Below, in pieces: positions 50,715-59,384 of a DNA stretch of 64,000 bases. The notes below the pieces were generated by a model that had not been told where the DNA came from, searched no databases, and was given only the letters and a program-made list of their open reading frames with translations. The translations under genes and the position numbers were made by a program. The first letter of the stretch is position 1, and every line of letters begins with the position of its first letter. The stretch comes from an uncultured Eubacteriales bacterium (GTDB lineage: Bacteria > Bacillota > Clostridia > Christensenellales > Borkfalkiaceae), in the NCBI GenBank assembly GCA_958421945.1, contig CATZMZ010000008.1, positions 1-64,000 on the forward strand, in the 5' to 3' direction.

Positions 50715-51958
50715 GATTGCTCCACCACTTTTAATTCTATACTACCTTCGCTTTGTTTTAATACCGTATTTTTTACAATTACCGATTGCATCTCTCCCGG
50801 AGTTAACGCCGCTCTTTTTATAGACATTATCTCCTTTCCTGCGGTAACTAAAATAATATTACCAACTTTCAATTGCTTTTTTACTCTGAAGAAAAGCTTA
50901 ACGTCTTTTTCAGTACTCGTTATCTTTTGCGGTACTACGTAAGACACGTTTTCACCGCAAGTTATTTTTTTGAGACATTGTTTTTGTAATCTATTAAATA
51001 TATAATCCGCCGCAGCCTTTCCTGCAAGCTCGGCTTCCTCCGAAACATAATCAACCAGGTCGTGAACGTGAAGAACGTTTCCGCAGACAAAAAAGCCGTC
51101 AATCTCTGTTTGTCTGTTTTCGTCTACTACAACGCTTTTAGTTTGGCTTGATAACGGTATTCCTGCAGATTTTAATAGCTCGATTTCAGGAAGTAAGCCA
51201 ACCGAAAACAGAACAGTATCGCAATCTATATTGATCTCCGTACCTATTATCGGTTTTCTTTTTTCGTCTACCTTTGATATGGTCACGCCTGTTACTCTTT
51301 CCTTCCCGCGAATCTCGGTAATTGTATGGTTCAGATATAACGGAATGTCGAAATCGTGGAGACATTGTTCTATATTTCTTTTAAGCCCCGTCGAAAACGG
51401 CATTATTTCACATACGGCAAGAACCTTAGCGCCTTCTAAAGTGAGTCTTCTTGCCATTATAAGTCCTATATCTCCTGAACCAAGAATTACTACCCTTTTC
51501 CCGGGCATATAACCTTTTACATTTATATATTTTTGTGCTGTTCCTGCGGAGTAAATACCTGCCGGACGAGTTCCGGGAATATTAAGTGCGCCGCGACTCC
51601 TTTCTCTGCACCCCATAGCAAAAACTATTGCTTTGGCTTTAATTTTTTTAATTCCGTTTTTAGAGTTTATTATGGTGATTTCTCTTTTTTGGGTCACTTC
51701 AAGAACCGTTGTATTAACATAAAATTCTATTCCTCTTTTTAAGACTTCGTCAATAAATTTTTGTGCATATTCGGGTCCGGTAAGGCTTTCATTGAAACGT
51801 TGTAAACCAAAACCGTTATGAATACATTGCAATAATATTCCGCCAAGCTTTTGCTCGCGTTCTATTATGAGAACATCTTTTATTCCGTTGTCGTAAGCTG
51901 AAATGGCAGCAGCAAGTCCCGAAGGACCGCCGCCGATTATAACAAGTCTTTTTTTCAT
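50708..51958 (-). CDS. FAD/NAD(P)-dependent oxidoreductase (GlpB-like role)
   Basis: 416 residues. N-terminal FAD-binding GGGPSGLAAAI (about residue 8), a Cys-containing GGILLQCIHNGFG, second dinucleotide site VVILGSGDIGLIMAR (about 152) and CGNVLHVHDLVDYVSEEAELAG. Pyridine nucleotide-disulfide oxidoreductase type. Together with the upstream GlpA-like protein (ATGA overlap) and DUF1667 it likely passes electrons from glycerol-3-phosphate to an acceptor. Confidence 0.88.
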   Translation of the reverse strand: MKKRLVIIGGGPSGLAAAISAYDNGIKDVLIIEREQKLGGILLQCIHNGFGLQRFNESLTGPEYAQKFIDEVLKRGIEFYVNTTVLEVTQKREITIINSKNGIKKIKAKAIVFAMGCRERSRGALNIPGTRPAGIYSAGTAQKYINVKGYMPGKRVVILGSGDIGLIMARRLTLEGAKVLAVCEIMPFSTGLKRNIEQCLHDFDIPLYLNHTITEIRGKERVTGVTISKVDEKRKPIIGTEINIDCDTVLFSVGLLPEIELLKSAGIPLSSQTKSVVVDENRQTEIDGFFVCGNVLHVHDLVDYVSEEAELAGKAAADYIFNRLQKQCLKKITCGENVSYVVPQKITSTEKDVKLFFRVKKQLKVGNIILVTAGKEIMSIKRAALTPGEMQSVIVKNTVLKQSEGSIELKVVEQSC

Positions 51959-53388
51959 TTACTCTTACCTCTTAGTATATACGAACCTTCAGTTGATTTT
52001 TTTACTTTATCAAGTGGTATTCCTAATTCATCGGCAAGTATTTCGGCAACTCTCGGCTGACAAAAACCGCTTTGACATCTTCCCATACCTGCCCTCGTTC
52101 TTCTTTTAATTGCATCAAGATTAGTAGCACGCGGGTTTCTTCTGATAGAATCCCTTATTTCGCCTTCGGAAACGTTTTCGCATCTGCATACTATTTTCCC
52201 AAAAGATGCATCGCGCTTTATTATTTTATTTTTTTTCTTTAACGACAGCGATTTAAAATAGTAATCCGATTTTCTCTTTTTAATAAAGTTTGGATTATGT
52301 ATGGCAGTGTATTCTTTTGGCAGCAAATTTGAAACGACGTACTTTGCAATGCCCGGGGCCGACGTTAGTCCCGGAGATTCAATTCCGCAAACGTTGATTA
52401 GCCCTTTCACCTTGTTACTGTTTTCAATAATAAAATCATGTTGTTCCAAAGAAAAGGTTCTTACCCCTGCAAATGAGGTAATAATATTAAATAATGGTAT
52501 GTCTTTTAACATGGTTTTCGCTTTAGACATAACTGAGTCTAATCCTGCCGAAGTTGTTATGTTGCTTTCCACTTCTATATCTTCGGCTGTAGGTCCTACC
52601 AGTATATTACCGTCAACCGTTTTGGTTATTAGTATACCTTTACCCTTTTCAGTCGGCGCAAAAAACAAAGTATGAGAAACGAGCCCCGCATTTTCTCTAT
52701 CGAGAAGAAGGTATTCCCCACGTCGATATCCAGTTTTTATCGTATCATCCCCGCATAACCGGGAAATTCTACTACACTCCGAGCCGGAAGCGTTTATAAT
52801 AAATTTGCTGTTTATTATTTCGCCGTTAGATGAATAAATCTGAAAACAATTATGATTTTTGCATACTTTGCTTACTTCAAAATTTAATTTAAGTTCAGCA
52901 CCGTTATCCATTGCATTACCTATTTGCGCTATAGTTAATTCATACGGACTAATTATAGCACCTGTTTTAGCGTACAGAGCGCAAATTGCCTTATCCGAAA
53001 TGTTCGGTTCTAATTTTTTAAGAGTTTTCTTTTCGATAATTCTTAATCCCTTTATTCCGTTTTGCTTCCCTCTCAGCAAAAGATTTTTTAATACCGTTCT
53101 TTCCTCATCACTGAAAGCAACGACAAGCGAACCGTTGTTTACATATTTTACGCCGAGATTACGTGCATATTTTTTCATCATTTTGCTTCCAAGTGCATTG
53201 AACTTTGCCTTATTAGTCCCCGGAATGGCATCAAATCCCGCATGAACTATCCCGCTATTTGCCTTGCTTGCCCCCATGCAAACGTCACTTTCTTTTTCAA
53301 GCAGAACTGTTTCTAATTTATATTTAGTCAATTCTCTTAAAATTGCACCACCGATTACACCACCGCCAATTACCGCGATATCGTACAT
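51955..53388 (-). CDS. GlpA-like FAD-dependent glycerol-3-phosphate dehydrogenase
   Basis: 477 residues. ATG 53388 is chosen because AAGGAG sits 8 nt upstream; the longer frame from 53421 covers that site. FAD-binding DIAVIGGGVIGGAILREL, then ASKANSGIVHAGFD as in glycerol-3-phosphate dehydrogenases. C-terminal BFD-like [2Fe-2S] domain with CRCENVSEGEI and GMGRCQSGFCQPRV (four Cys). Oxidises glycerol-3-P to DHAP by family knowledge; a related 2-hydroxyacid substrate is possible. First gene of the operon, divergent from the DeoR-type gene. Confidence 0.87.
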   Translation of the reverse strand: MYDIAVIGGGVIGGAILRELTKYKLETVLLEKESDVCMGASKANSGIVHAGFDAIPGTNKAKFNALGSKMMKKYARNLGVKYVNNGSLVVAFSDEERTVLKNLLLRGKQNGIKGLRIIEKKTLKKLEPNISDKAICALYAKTGAIISPYELTIAQIGNAMDNGAELKLNFEVSKVCKNHNCFQIYSSNGEIINSKFIINASGSECSRISRLCGDDTIKTGYRRGEYLLLDRENAGLVSHTLFFAPTEKGKGILITKTVDGNILVGPTAEDIEVESNITTSAGLDSVMSKAKTMLKDIPLFNIITSFAGVRTFSLEQHDFIIENSNKVKGLINVCGIESPGLTSAPGIAKYVVSNLLPKEYTAIHNPNFIKKRKSDYYFKSLSLKKKNKIIKRDASFGKIVCRCENVSEGEIRDSIRRNPRATNLDAIKRRTRAGMGRCQSGFCQPRVAEILADELGIPLDKVKKSTEGSYILRGKSK

Positions 53389-53509
53389 TATTGTTCTCCT
53401 TACTATTTCTTTGGTTGACAATTATATTTATTTATATTATAATAAATTTAATCAAATATTTCATTATTTTTTCAATTTTTATTAGAAATTGTGTATAAGT
53501 TGCAAATTA

Positions 53510-53539
53510 AGCAATATATATTGCTCATTTGAACAAATG
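53510..53539. promoter_or_regulatory. Two adjoining palindromes, candidate DeoR operators
   Basis: AGCAATATATATTGCT (53510-53525, perfect) is followed at once by CATTTGAACAAATG (53526-53539). They sit 14 bp before the DeoR-type start, in the divergent promoter region. Confidence 0.6.
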
Positions 53540-53553
53540 AAGAAACGAGAAAA

Positions 53554-54303
53554 ATGGATAAAAACCAAGAAAAAGATATTCTGAAAATTATTCAGGAAAT
53601 GCAGATTGCAAGCGTTGATATTTTGGCTAAAAAACTTTTTATTAGTCCCGCAACCGTTAGAAGAAGGCTTAACGACTTACAAAAGAAAGGGCTTGTCGTT
53701 CGCGTTCACGGCGGTGCAAAAATAAACGACAGTAATAACTTTTATCCAAGTTTTACACTTCGCGTTCACCAAAATTCTTCCGAAAAAAAGAAAATTGCCC
53801 TTGCGGCAATTAAATTAATTAAAAACGGCGATTTGGTATTTATCGACGGATCAACCACTGCTTTTTTTATTGCCGAATATCTATCGGAGTTTAAGGACTT
53901 GATGGTTATGACAAACGGTATCGATACCTTGTCTTTACTCTCAAAAAACAAAATTAACGCATATTCAACCGGCGGTGTCATTTCTACTACCAATCGTTCC
54001 GCGCTCGTTGGACAAATTGCGCAAAATACCGTTAATACAATGCACGCGGATATTGCCTTTTTCTCAGCTCATTCAATAAATAAAGATGGTGAAATATATG
54101 ATATTTTTGAACAAGAAAACCACCTTCGAAAATGCATGATGAAGAACGCAACAAAAAAAGTATTACTTTGTGATAGCACAAAATTAGATAAGTTTTCACC
54201 TTTCCGCCTTTGCTCGATGGATGATATCGATTATATGGTTTGCAATTACGATATTACCGAATATTTTGACAAGGATTATTCCAATAAAATTATCACGTTT
54301 TAA
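53554..54303 (+). CDS. DeoR/GlpR-type transcriptional regulator
   Basis: 249 residues. N-terminal HTH (about 5-57: SVDILAKKLFISPATVRRRLNDL, VVRVHGGA) and C-terminal sugar-phosphate sensor domain (about 75-235: KKIALAAIKLIKNGDLVFIDGSTT, VMTNGI, DIAFFSAHSI, KKVLLCDSTKLD). By position, divergent to the GlpA-like operon, it probably represses that operon and itself until a phosphorylated effector appears. The start has only a weak ribosome site. Confidence 0.9.
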   Translation: MDKNQEKDILKIIQEMQIASVDILAKKLFISPATVRRRLNDLQKKGLVVRVHGGAKINDSNNFYPSFTLRVHQNSSEKKKIALAAIKLIKNGDLVFIDGSTTAFFIAEYLSEFKDLMVMTNGIDTLSLLSKNKINAYSTGGVISTTNRSALVGQIAQNTVNTMHADIAFFSAHSINKDGEIYDIFEQENHLRKCMMKNATKKVLLCDSTKLDKFSPFRLCSMDDIDYMVCNYDITEYFDKDYSNKIITF

Positions 54304-54613
54304 CTAATTTACCATTATCTTTACATTCAACCGCCCATTTCAAACGAAACTAACCCTATTCCGCTTTTAATTATGACTACGGGCGGAAAAATCGACTGTG
54401 ATGAATTTTCCCGTATTAAAAAGTTGCTTTACGTTAACGTTTACGGCGTGGACGGCGAAACGATTTATAATATCTAATAAGACGAAAACACCAAATAATG
54501 CGCGAGTTGTGCAAACGGAGATACTTCCTCCAAAAAACACTTTCGCGCATTATTTTTTCTTAAACCGGCTAAATTTTGTTATAGATTTGGAACGACTTAA
54601 ACTTCGGCTTTAA
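54304..54613. other. Intergenic stretch with gene-like remnant and terminator
   Basis: A frame in phase with the DeoR-type gene runs on for 57 codons after its TAA and reads protein-like at the end (MTTGGKIDCDEFSRIKKLL..., ATG 54373 to TAA 54475-54477), but has no ribosome site and no recognised family. A long terminator follows: AAATAATGCGCGA (54493-54505), 37-nt loop, TCGCGCATTATTT (54543-54555), then T. Confidence 0.5.
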
Positions 54614-55786
54614 TTATGAAACTAATTGCCAGTTTTCAATTATGAAACCTAATTCGTCAAAATAAGTTTTCTTTTCAATACTTTCGCGCGCGATAACGTT
54701 CACGCAGGCAATTTCTATTCCGTTTTCAAAAATTGAAAGCTTGCCGACAATATCGCCCTTATAGACGGGCGCTTTAACTCTTTCGCTTGGTGAAAAATTA
54801 AATTCAAAAACTCTCTTTTCGTTTTTCTTTGAAAAAATATAAACGGGTTTTTCCGCCGAGACAGATAAATCGATTTGCTTTCCGCCTTCGACAAACACTT
54901 GGATATCGAGCGGATTTTCGCTATCGACGACAAGCTTGCTCGTATAGTTTGCAAATCCGTAATTAAACAAAGATGACGCCTGTGCAAATCTCGTTTTACC
55001 GTCCGGTGCTGAAATTACGACCGAAATAAGTCTCATTCCGTCACGTTTTGCCGAAGCGGCAAGACAATGTCCCGCTTCACTCGTATAACCCGTTTTTCCG
55101 CTATCGCATCCGGAATAAAATTTTATAAGTTTATTCGTGTTGGATATTTCGGTTATACGTCCCTTCGGGTGAGATATTTCATCCATCCATATACCCGAGT
55201 ATTCAAAATAATCTTTATGCTTAAGAAGCTCTGCAAACATAATAGATACGTCTTTTGCACAAGAAAATTGCCCTGCTTTGGGTAAGCCTGTGCAATTAAC
55301 GAAAACGGTGTTTTCCATACCGAGCATTTTTGCTTTTTCGTTCATTCTTTCAACGAATACCGATTCGCTGCCGCAAATCCTTTCCGCCATAGCAACGCAT
55401 GCATCGTTTGCTGACGCGACGGTTATGCTTTTAATTAAATCGCTTATCGGATAATCTGCGTTCGCCTCTAAAAAAACCTGCGAACCTCCCATTCCTGCGG
55501 CTTCCGCGCTAACGGTAATTTTTTCGTCAAATGATATGTTTCCGCTATCCTTTTCCTCAAAACATAATAAAAGCGTCATAATCTTACACATGCTTGCAAT
55601 GGGCAAACGCTCTTTCTCGTTATATGAATAAACTATCGTTCCCGAATCCGCGTCAAGCAAAATTTCGGATTTGCACTTATGCTCTATTTCGTCTGCACGG
55701 GCTTTATTTATTGCGGCATTTCCATATAAACCGAAGCCGGCAAGAATCGTCAAAAACAAAAAAAATACAGAAAATATTTTCTTCAT
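54614..55786 (-). CDS. D-alanyl-D-alanine carboxypeptidase (DacF/PBP5 type)
   Basis: 390 residues. Signal peptide (about 1-25), S11 peptidase domain with SxxK in IASMCKIMT, SxN in ASANDACVAMAE and KTG in SGKTGYTSEAGHC; C-terminal beta domain (about 275-365) and amphipathic tail for membrane contact. Trims D-Ala from peptidoglycan stem peptides outside the membrane. Ribosome site GGAGGG. Lies just downstream of spoIVB, which fits a sporulation (DacF/DacB) role, but a vegetative role is possible. Confidence 0.93.
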   Translation of the reverse strand: MKKIFSVFFLFLTILAGFGLYGNAAINKARADEIEHKCKSEILLDADSGTIVYSYNEKERLPIASMCKIMTLLLCFEEKDSGNISFDEKITVSAEAAGMGGSQVFLEANADYPISDLIKSITVASANDACVAMAERICGSESVFVERMNEKAKMLGMENTVFVNCTGLPKAGQFSCAKDVSIMFAELLKHKDYFEYSGIWMDEISHPKGRITEISNTNKLIKFYSGCDSGKTGYTSEAGHCLAASAKRDGMRLISVVISAPDGKTRFAQASSLFNYGFANYTSKLVVDSENPLDIQVFVEGGKQIDLSVSAEKPVYIFSKKNEKRVFEFNFSPSERVKAPVYKGDIVGKLSIFENGIEIACVNVIARESIEKKTYFDELGFIIENWQLVS

Positions 55787-55832
55787 AATCCCTCCTATAA
55801 AAATATTGTCTGTATTTATTTAAATATTATTC

Positions 55833-55849
55833 ATTATGTCTGACATAAT
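55833..55849. promoter_or_regulatory. Perfect palindrome ATTATGTCTGACATAAT
   Basis: 17 bp, odd-centred perfect palindrome in the promoter region of the carboxypeptidase gene; TTGACA on the minus strand lies next to it (55850-55855 region). A near copy is at 42080-42096. Confidence 0.6.
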
Positions 55850-55871
55850 CTATGTCAAAATCATTATATAT

Positions 55872-56849
55872 TTACTGATTTTTCAGCATATTTTCAATCG
55901 AAATGCCAAATCCCCTTGAGGGGTCGTTTATGAAAACGTGCGTAACCGCACCTACAAGCTTTCCGCCTTGCACAATCGGGCTTCCGCTCATCCCCTGAAC
56001 TATCCCACCGGTTGAATCGAGCAATCGCTCGTCCGTTATTTTGATGACGTAATTTTTAATCGAATTAAGATCGTCGCATTTTATTATTGAAATAGCATAA
56101 TTTTGCGGTTCTTTCCCGTTAATCGTCGAATAAATTTCGGCATTCCCGGGTTTTGCTTCGCCCGTTACTATTTCGGTAAGCCCTTTGAATGCATTTTTCT
56201 TTATTTTACCGAACACTCCGAACTCGCAATTTTTTTCAATCTTTCCTTTTTCGTTTTTTCTTGTAAAAATGCCGCGTAACTCCCCCGGTTTTCCTCTTTC
56301 TCCTTTAACGTAACCCGTTATACTGCAATCGTAAACGCTGCCTTTTATTATTTTCAAAACGTTTCCGTCTTCATTTAATACGGGGTGACCTAACGAAGCA
56401 AACGTCCCGTTTTTAATGTACGTTATCGTGCCGATTCCGTTGATTCCTTCTCTTATAAAAACGCCGAGTTTAAGTTTTCCGTTTATATCTTTTGCGGGTC
56501 TAACAGAGATTTTTTCGCTTTTTCCGTTACGTTCAATCGTTAATTCGATTTTGCTTTCTGATTTTAAGTTTTTCTCGACGTCGTAAGCGTTATTCACTTC
56601 CCGACCATCTATTTCAAGTATCACGTCGCCCGATAAAACTCCCGAATCTTTGGACGGGGATTTTAAACCGTTTTCAGTGATAACGTCGCATAATCCGGCA
56701 ACAAACGCACCTCTCGATTCCATAAAAAACCCGGCGGGCATCCCGCCGAGGTAAATTTTATCCTCGTCGGCATAAGCGACGAGATTTGTTCCCGAAACAA
56801 AAAAAAGCAGGGATAAGATTAAGAGAATAAATCGGTTAAGCTTTTTCAT
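55872..56849 (-). CDS. spoIVB: SpoIVB peptidase
   Basis: 325 residues. Signal anchor (about 6-27), PDZ domain (about 45-120, GVLSGDVILEIDGREV), and S55 serine peptidase with SLGHPV (catalytic His) and GMSGSPIVQGGKLVGAVTHVF (catalytic Ser). Secreted from the forespore, it cleaves SpoIVFA to activate pro-sigma K. It is shorter than Bacillus SpoIVB (about 425). Upstream on the minus strand TACATA-N17-CATCATA is a weak forespore-type promoter candidate. Confidence 0.94.
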   Translation of the reverse strand: MKKLNRFILLILSLLFFVSGTNLVAYADEDKIYLGGMPAGFFMESRGAFVAGLCDVITENGLKSPSKDSGVLSGDVILEIDGREVNNAYDVEKNLKSESKIELTIERNGKSEKISVRPAKDINGKLKLGVFIREGINGIGTITYIKNGTFASLGHPVLNEDGNVLKIIKGSVYDCSITGYVKGERGKPGELRGIFTRKNEKGKIEKNCEFGVFGKIKKNAFKGLTEIVTGEAKPGNAEIYSTINGKEPQNYAISIIKCDDLNSIKNYVIKITDERLLDSTGGIVQGMSGSPIVQGGKLVGAVTHVFINDPSRGFGISIENMLKNQ

Positions 56850-56923
56850 ATTTTCTCCGTTTTGCTTATGATGGGCATTTACGAAAAAAATATGTATTTG
56901 AATTTGGAAAAAAGCGATTATTT

Positions 56924-58114
56924 TTACAGTCCGTATTCCTGTGCCAAAAGCTTAAATGACGGCAAAGAGTTTTTTATCGTGTTTTCACTTACACAGTAAG
57001 CGATTCTGACGTACCCTTTTACACCGAAATCGTCGCACGGGACGAATAATATTTCGTGTTTTTTTGCGTTTTCATAAAATGAAAACGCATCTTTATCGGG
57101 ACTTTTAACGAATAAATAAAACGCTCCGTCGGGTTTAACACAGTCGAAACCGTATTCGGTTAACGAACCGTACAGTAAGTCGCGATTTCTTTTATAGGCG
57201 CTTATATCGACTTTTGCGTTTACGCAATATTTAACCATTTGTTGGAAAAGCGACGGCGCGCAAACATAACCGAAAGACCTGCCCGCGCCGCAAATGGCGC
57301 TGTAAACCTCGGTTCTACCCTCCATTTTAGGATTAACCGCAATATAACCTATTCTCTCGCCCGGCAAAGACAAAGACTTTGAATAGGAATAGCAAACCAG
57401 ACTGTTATTATAATAATTCATAACGTAAGGAACAAAAACGTTTTCGTAAACAAGCTCTCTATACGGCTCGTCCGAAATAAGATAGATGATTTTTCCGTAT
57501 TCGAGAGATTTCCTTTTAAGAATTTTGCACGCGGAAACAAGCGTTTCTTCTGTGTAGACAACGCCGCTCGGATTGTTCGGAGAGTTAATGATAACTGCTT
57601 TGGTATTTTCGGTTATTTTGCTCTCGAAATCCTCCATATCTATTTGAAAGGTTTTAGGATTCGGGTCAGAAACGACAACTTTGCCGCCGGCGTTCTCGAT
57701 AAAAACCCTGTATTCGGTAAAAAACGGTGCAAAAACAATACATTCCTCTCCGCGGTTAAGCAACGCGCCGAGCGAAATAGTTAGCGAAGCGGCTGCTCCG
57801 CAAGTCATATAAATATCGTTTTCGTTCACGTTTACCGAAAAACTGTTTCTGATGTGCGCCGCAACGGCAGCTCTCGTTCCCGCGTCGCCCTGTGCGGACG
57901 TATATCCGTGCAAAGCCGTCGGCTCGTTTTCGTCAAGCAGCTTTTTAAGCGTTTCAGTAACTATTTCCGGCGGATTAACGCTCGGATTGCCTATACTGAA
58001 ATCATAGACGTTTTCTTTGCCGATTTCGGCTGCACGATTTTTGCTGTATTCAAAAATTTCTCTTATAATCGAACGTTTGCTTCCTAACCCGTAAGCCCTC
58101 TCGTTACATTGCAT
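56924..58114 (-). CDS. Class I/II PLP-dependent aminotransferase
   Basis: 396 residues. ATG 58114 is preferred, since GGAG lies 8 nt upstream; a frame start at 58132 covers that site. Fold type I: GNPSVNPPE, SAQGDAGTRAAVAAHI, NSPNNPSGVVYTEE, SDEPYRELVY, and the PLP lysine in YSYSKSLSLPGERIGYI (about residue 236). Last gene of the seven-gene operon, so it likely converts an amino acid to the 2-oxo acid used by IorAB. Overlaps the upstream gene by 11 nt. Confidence 0.9.
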   Translation of the reverse strand: MQCNERAYGLGSKRSIIREIFEYSKNRAAEIGKENVYDFSIGNPSVNPPEIVTETLKKLLDENEPTALHGYTSAQGDAGTRAAVAAHIRNSFSVNVNENDIYMTCGAAASLTISLGALLNRGEECIVFAPFFTEYRVFIENAGGKVVVSDPNPKTFQIDMEDFESKITENTKAVIINSPNNPSGVVYTEETLVSACKILKRKSLEYGKIIYLISDEPYRELVYENVFVPYVMNYYNNSLVCYSYSKSLSLPGERIGYIAVNPKMEGRTEVYSAICGAGRSFGYVCAPSLFQQMVKYCVNAKVDISAYKRNRDLLYGSLTEYGFDCVKPDGAFYLFVKSPDKDAFSFYENAKKHEILFVPCDDFGVKGYVRIAYCVSENTIKNSLPSFKLLAQEYGL

Positions 58115-58931
58115 ATTCTTTCTCCAAATCAAGTATTTTTAATGCGTTTTTATACGTGATTTTATTAAAATCCTCTTCGTTTAATTTGTATGATTTTAAA
58201 ATTTGCAAATCCTCTTTAATGCCGCGCCACGGGCAGTCCGTTGCAAATAAAACCTTTTCCGCGCCGTGACGCTCGAGAATTTTCTTGAAAACGCGTTCGT
58301 CGATTTCGTGAAAAGTAAAAGCGGTGTCAAAATAACAGTTATAATCGCAAAGCAGTTCGTATACTTCGTCCCACTGATTATGACCGCCGTAATGCCCCAG
58401 CACGAGCTTTTCATATGGAAGTTTGTCCAAAACCTCTTTCGCAAGAACAGGCGGACATCTGACGGGCATACCTTTATACCCGTAATCCTCGCCCGCATGC
58501 GTAACTACGAGCATATCGTTATCTTTCGCAGCGGAAATAATACGTAAATATCCCTCGTCGTTAAAAAAAGTACTTTGATAATCGGGATGAATTTTAACGC
58601 CTTTTATACCGTTCTCTCGCAAATATCGCATTTTACCGTCTATATCGTCGCAAGCCGGATGCATTCCGCCGAACGAAATAAGTCTTTTGGAAGAATTCTT
58701 ATATTGTTCATTTACGGCAATGGCAAAATGCGCGACGCTGTCGAATTGCGACGGCTTGGTTAAAACGGGCAAGGTAACGCAAATATCTGCATTACCCCTT
58801 TCCATTTCTTTAATAAGCCCTTCGGCCGTTCCGTCGGTAAACGCGTGCGAATCGCTGTTGCTTTCAAGCTTTTCTATCGTGGTTTTTGCTATTTTATCGG
58901 GAAAAATGTGTGTGTGAAAATCAATAAGCAT
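58104..58931 (-). CDS. Metal-dependent amidohydrolase (PF04909-like)
   Basis: 275 residues. TIM-barrel with DFHTHIFPDK at the start, GVKIHPDYQ, VVTHAGEDYG, LGHYGGHNQWDEV and FATDCPW: the His/Asp metal ligands of the amidohydrolase family that includes decarboxylases such as ACMSD. Substrate unknown; in this operon a decarboxylase or hydrolase acting on an aromatic acid is conceivable. Confidence 0.85.
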   Translation of the reverse strand: MLIDFHTHIFPDKIAKTTIEKLESNSDSHAFTDGTAEGLIKEMERGNADICVTLPVLTKPSQFDSVAHFAIAVNEQYKNSSKRLISFGGMHPACDDIDGKMRYLRENGIKGVKIHPDYQSTFFNDEGYLRIISAAKDNDMLVVTHAGEDYGYKGMPVRCPPVLAKEVLDKLPYEKLVLGHYGGHNQWDEVYELLCDYNCYFDTAFTFHEIDERVFKKILERHGAEKVLFATDCPWRGIKEDLQILKSYKLNEEDFNKITYKNALKILDLEKEYAM

Positions 58932-58942
58932 ATAAAATTGAA

Positions 58943-59371
58943 TTAAAACTCCACAATCTCTTTGTTTGATAAGGTAGAAACACCGTTCTCAGCTAATATT
59001 GCGTCCGCTTTTTTAAGGTCGTCGGCTTTTAACACGATAGTCGCCTTTTCTCCCTCGACGGATAATCCGTACATATACTCTACGTTAATATCCTTTGCTG
59101 AAAGGATTTCCAGAAGTTTTTGCAGACTGCCCGATTTATGGTCAATTCTTACAACCAAAATATCGGTAAGCATTGACGAAAACCCGTTTTTGACGAGATT
59201 ATCCGCAGCAAGCTTCGGGTCGCTGACGATAAGCCGAAGCAGTCCGAATTCCGTAGTATCGGCAAGCGAAAGAGAAAGAATATTTACACCGTTCTCTTTT
59301 AATACGCCGAGTACTTCGCCTAGTCTGCCCTGTCTGTTTTCGATAAACACCGATAACTGCTTTGATATCAT
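58943..59371 (-). CDS. Tandem ACT-domain protein
   Basis: 142 residues made of two ACT domains (about 4-70 and 72-140); FIENRQGRLGEVLGVLKENGVNILSLSLADT opens the first. ACT pairs usually bind amino acids. This family is commonly found next to paaK and ior genes and may sense the amino acid being degraded. 13 nt after paaK1. Confidence 0.9.
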   Translation of the reverse strand: MISKQLSVFIENRQGRLGEVLGVLKENGVNILSLSLADTTEFGLLRLIVSDPKLAADNLVKNGFSSMLTDILVVRIDHKSGSLQKLLEILSAKDINVEYMYGLSVEGEKATIVLKADDLKKADAILAENGVSTLSNKEIVEF

Positions 59372-59384
59372 ATATTAACTCCTT

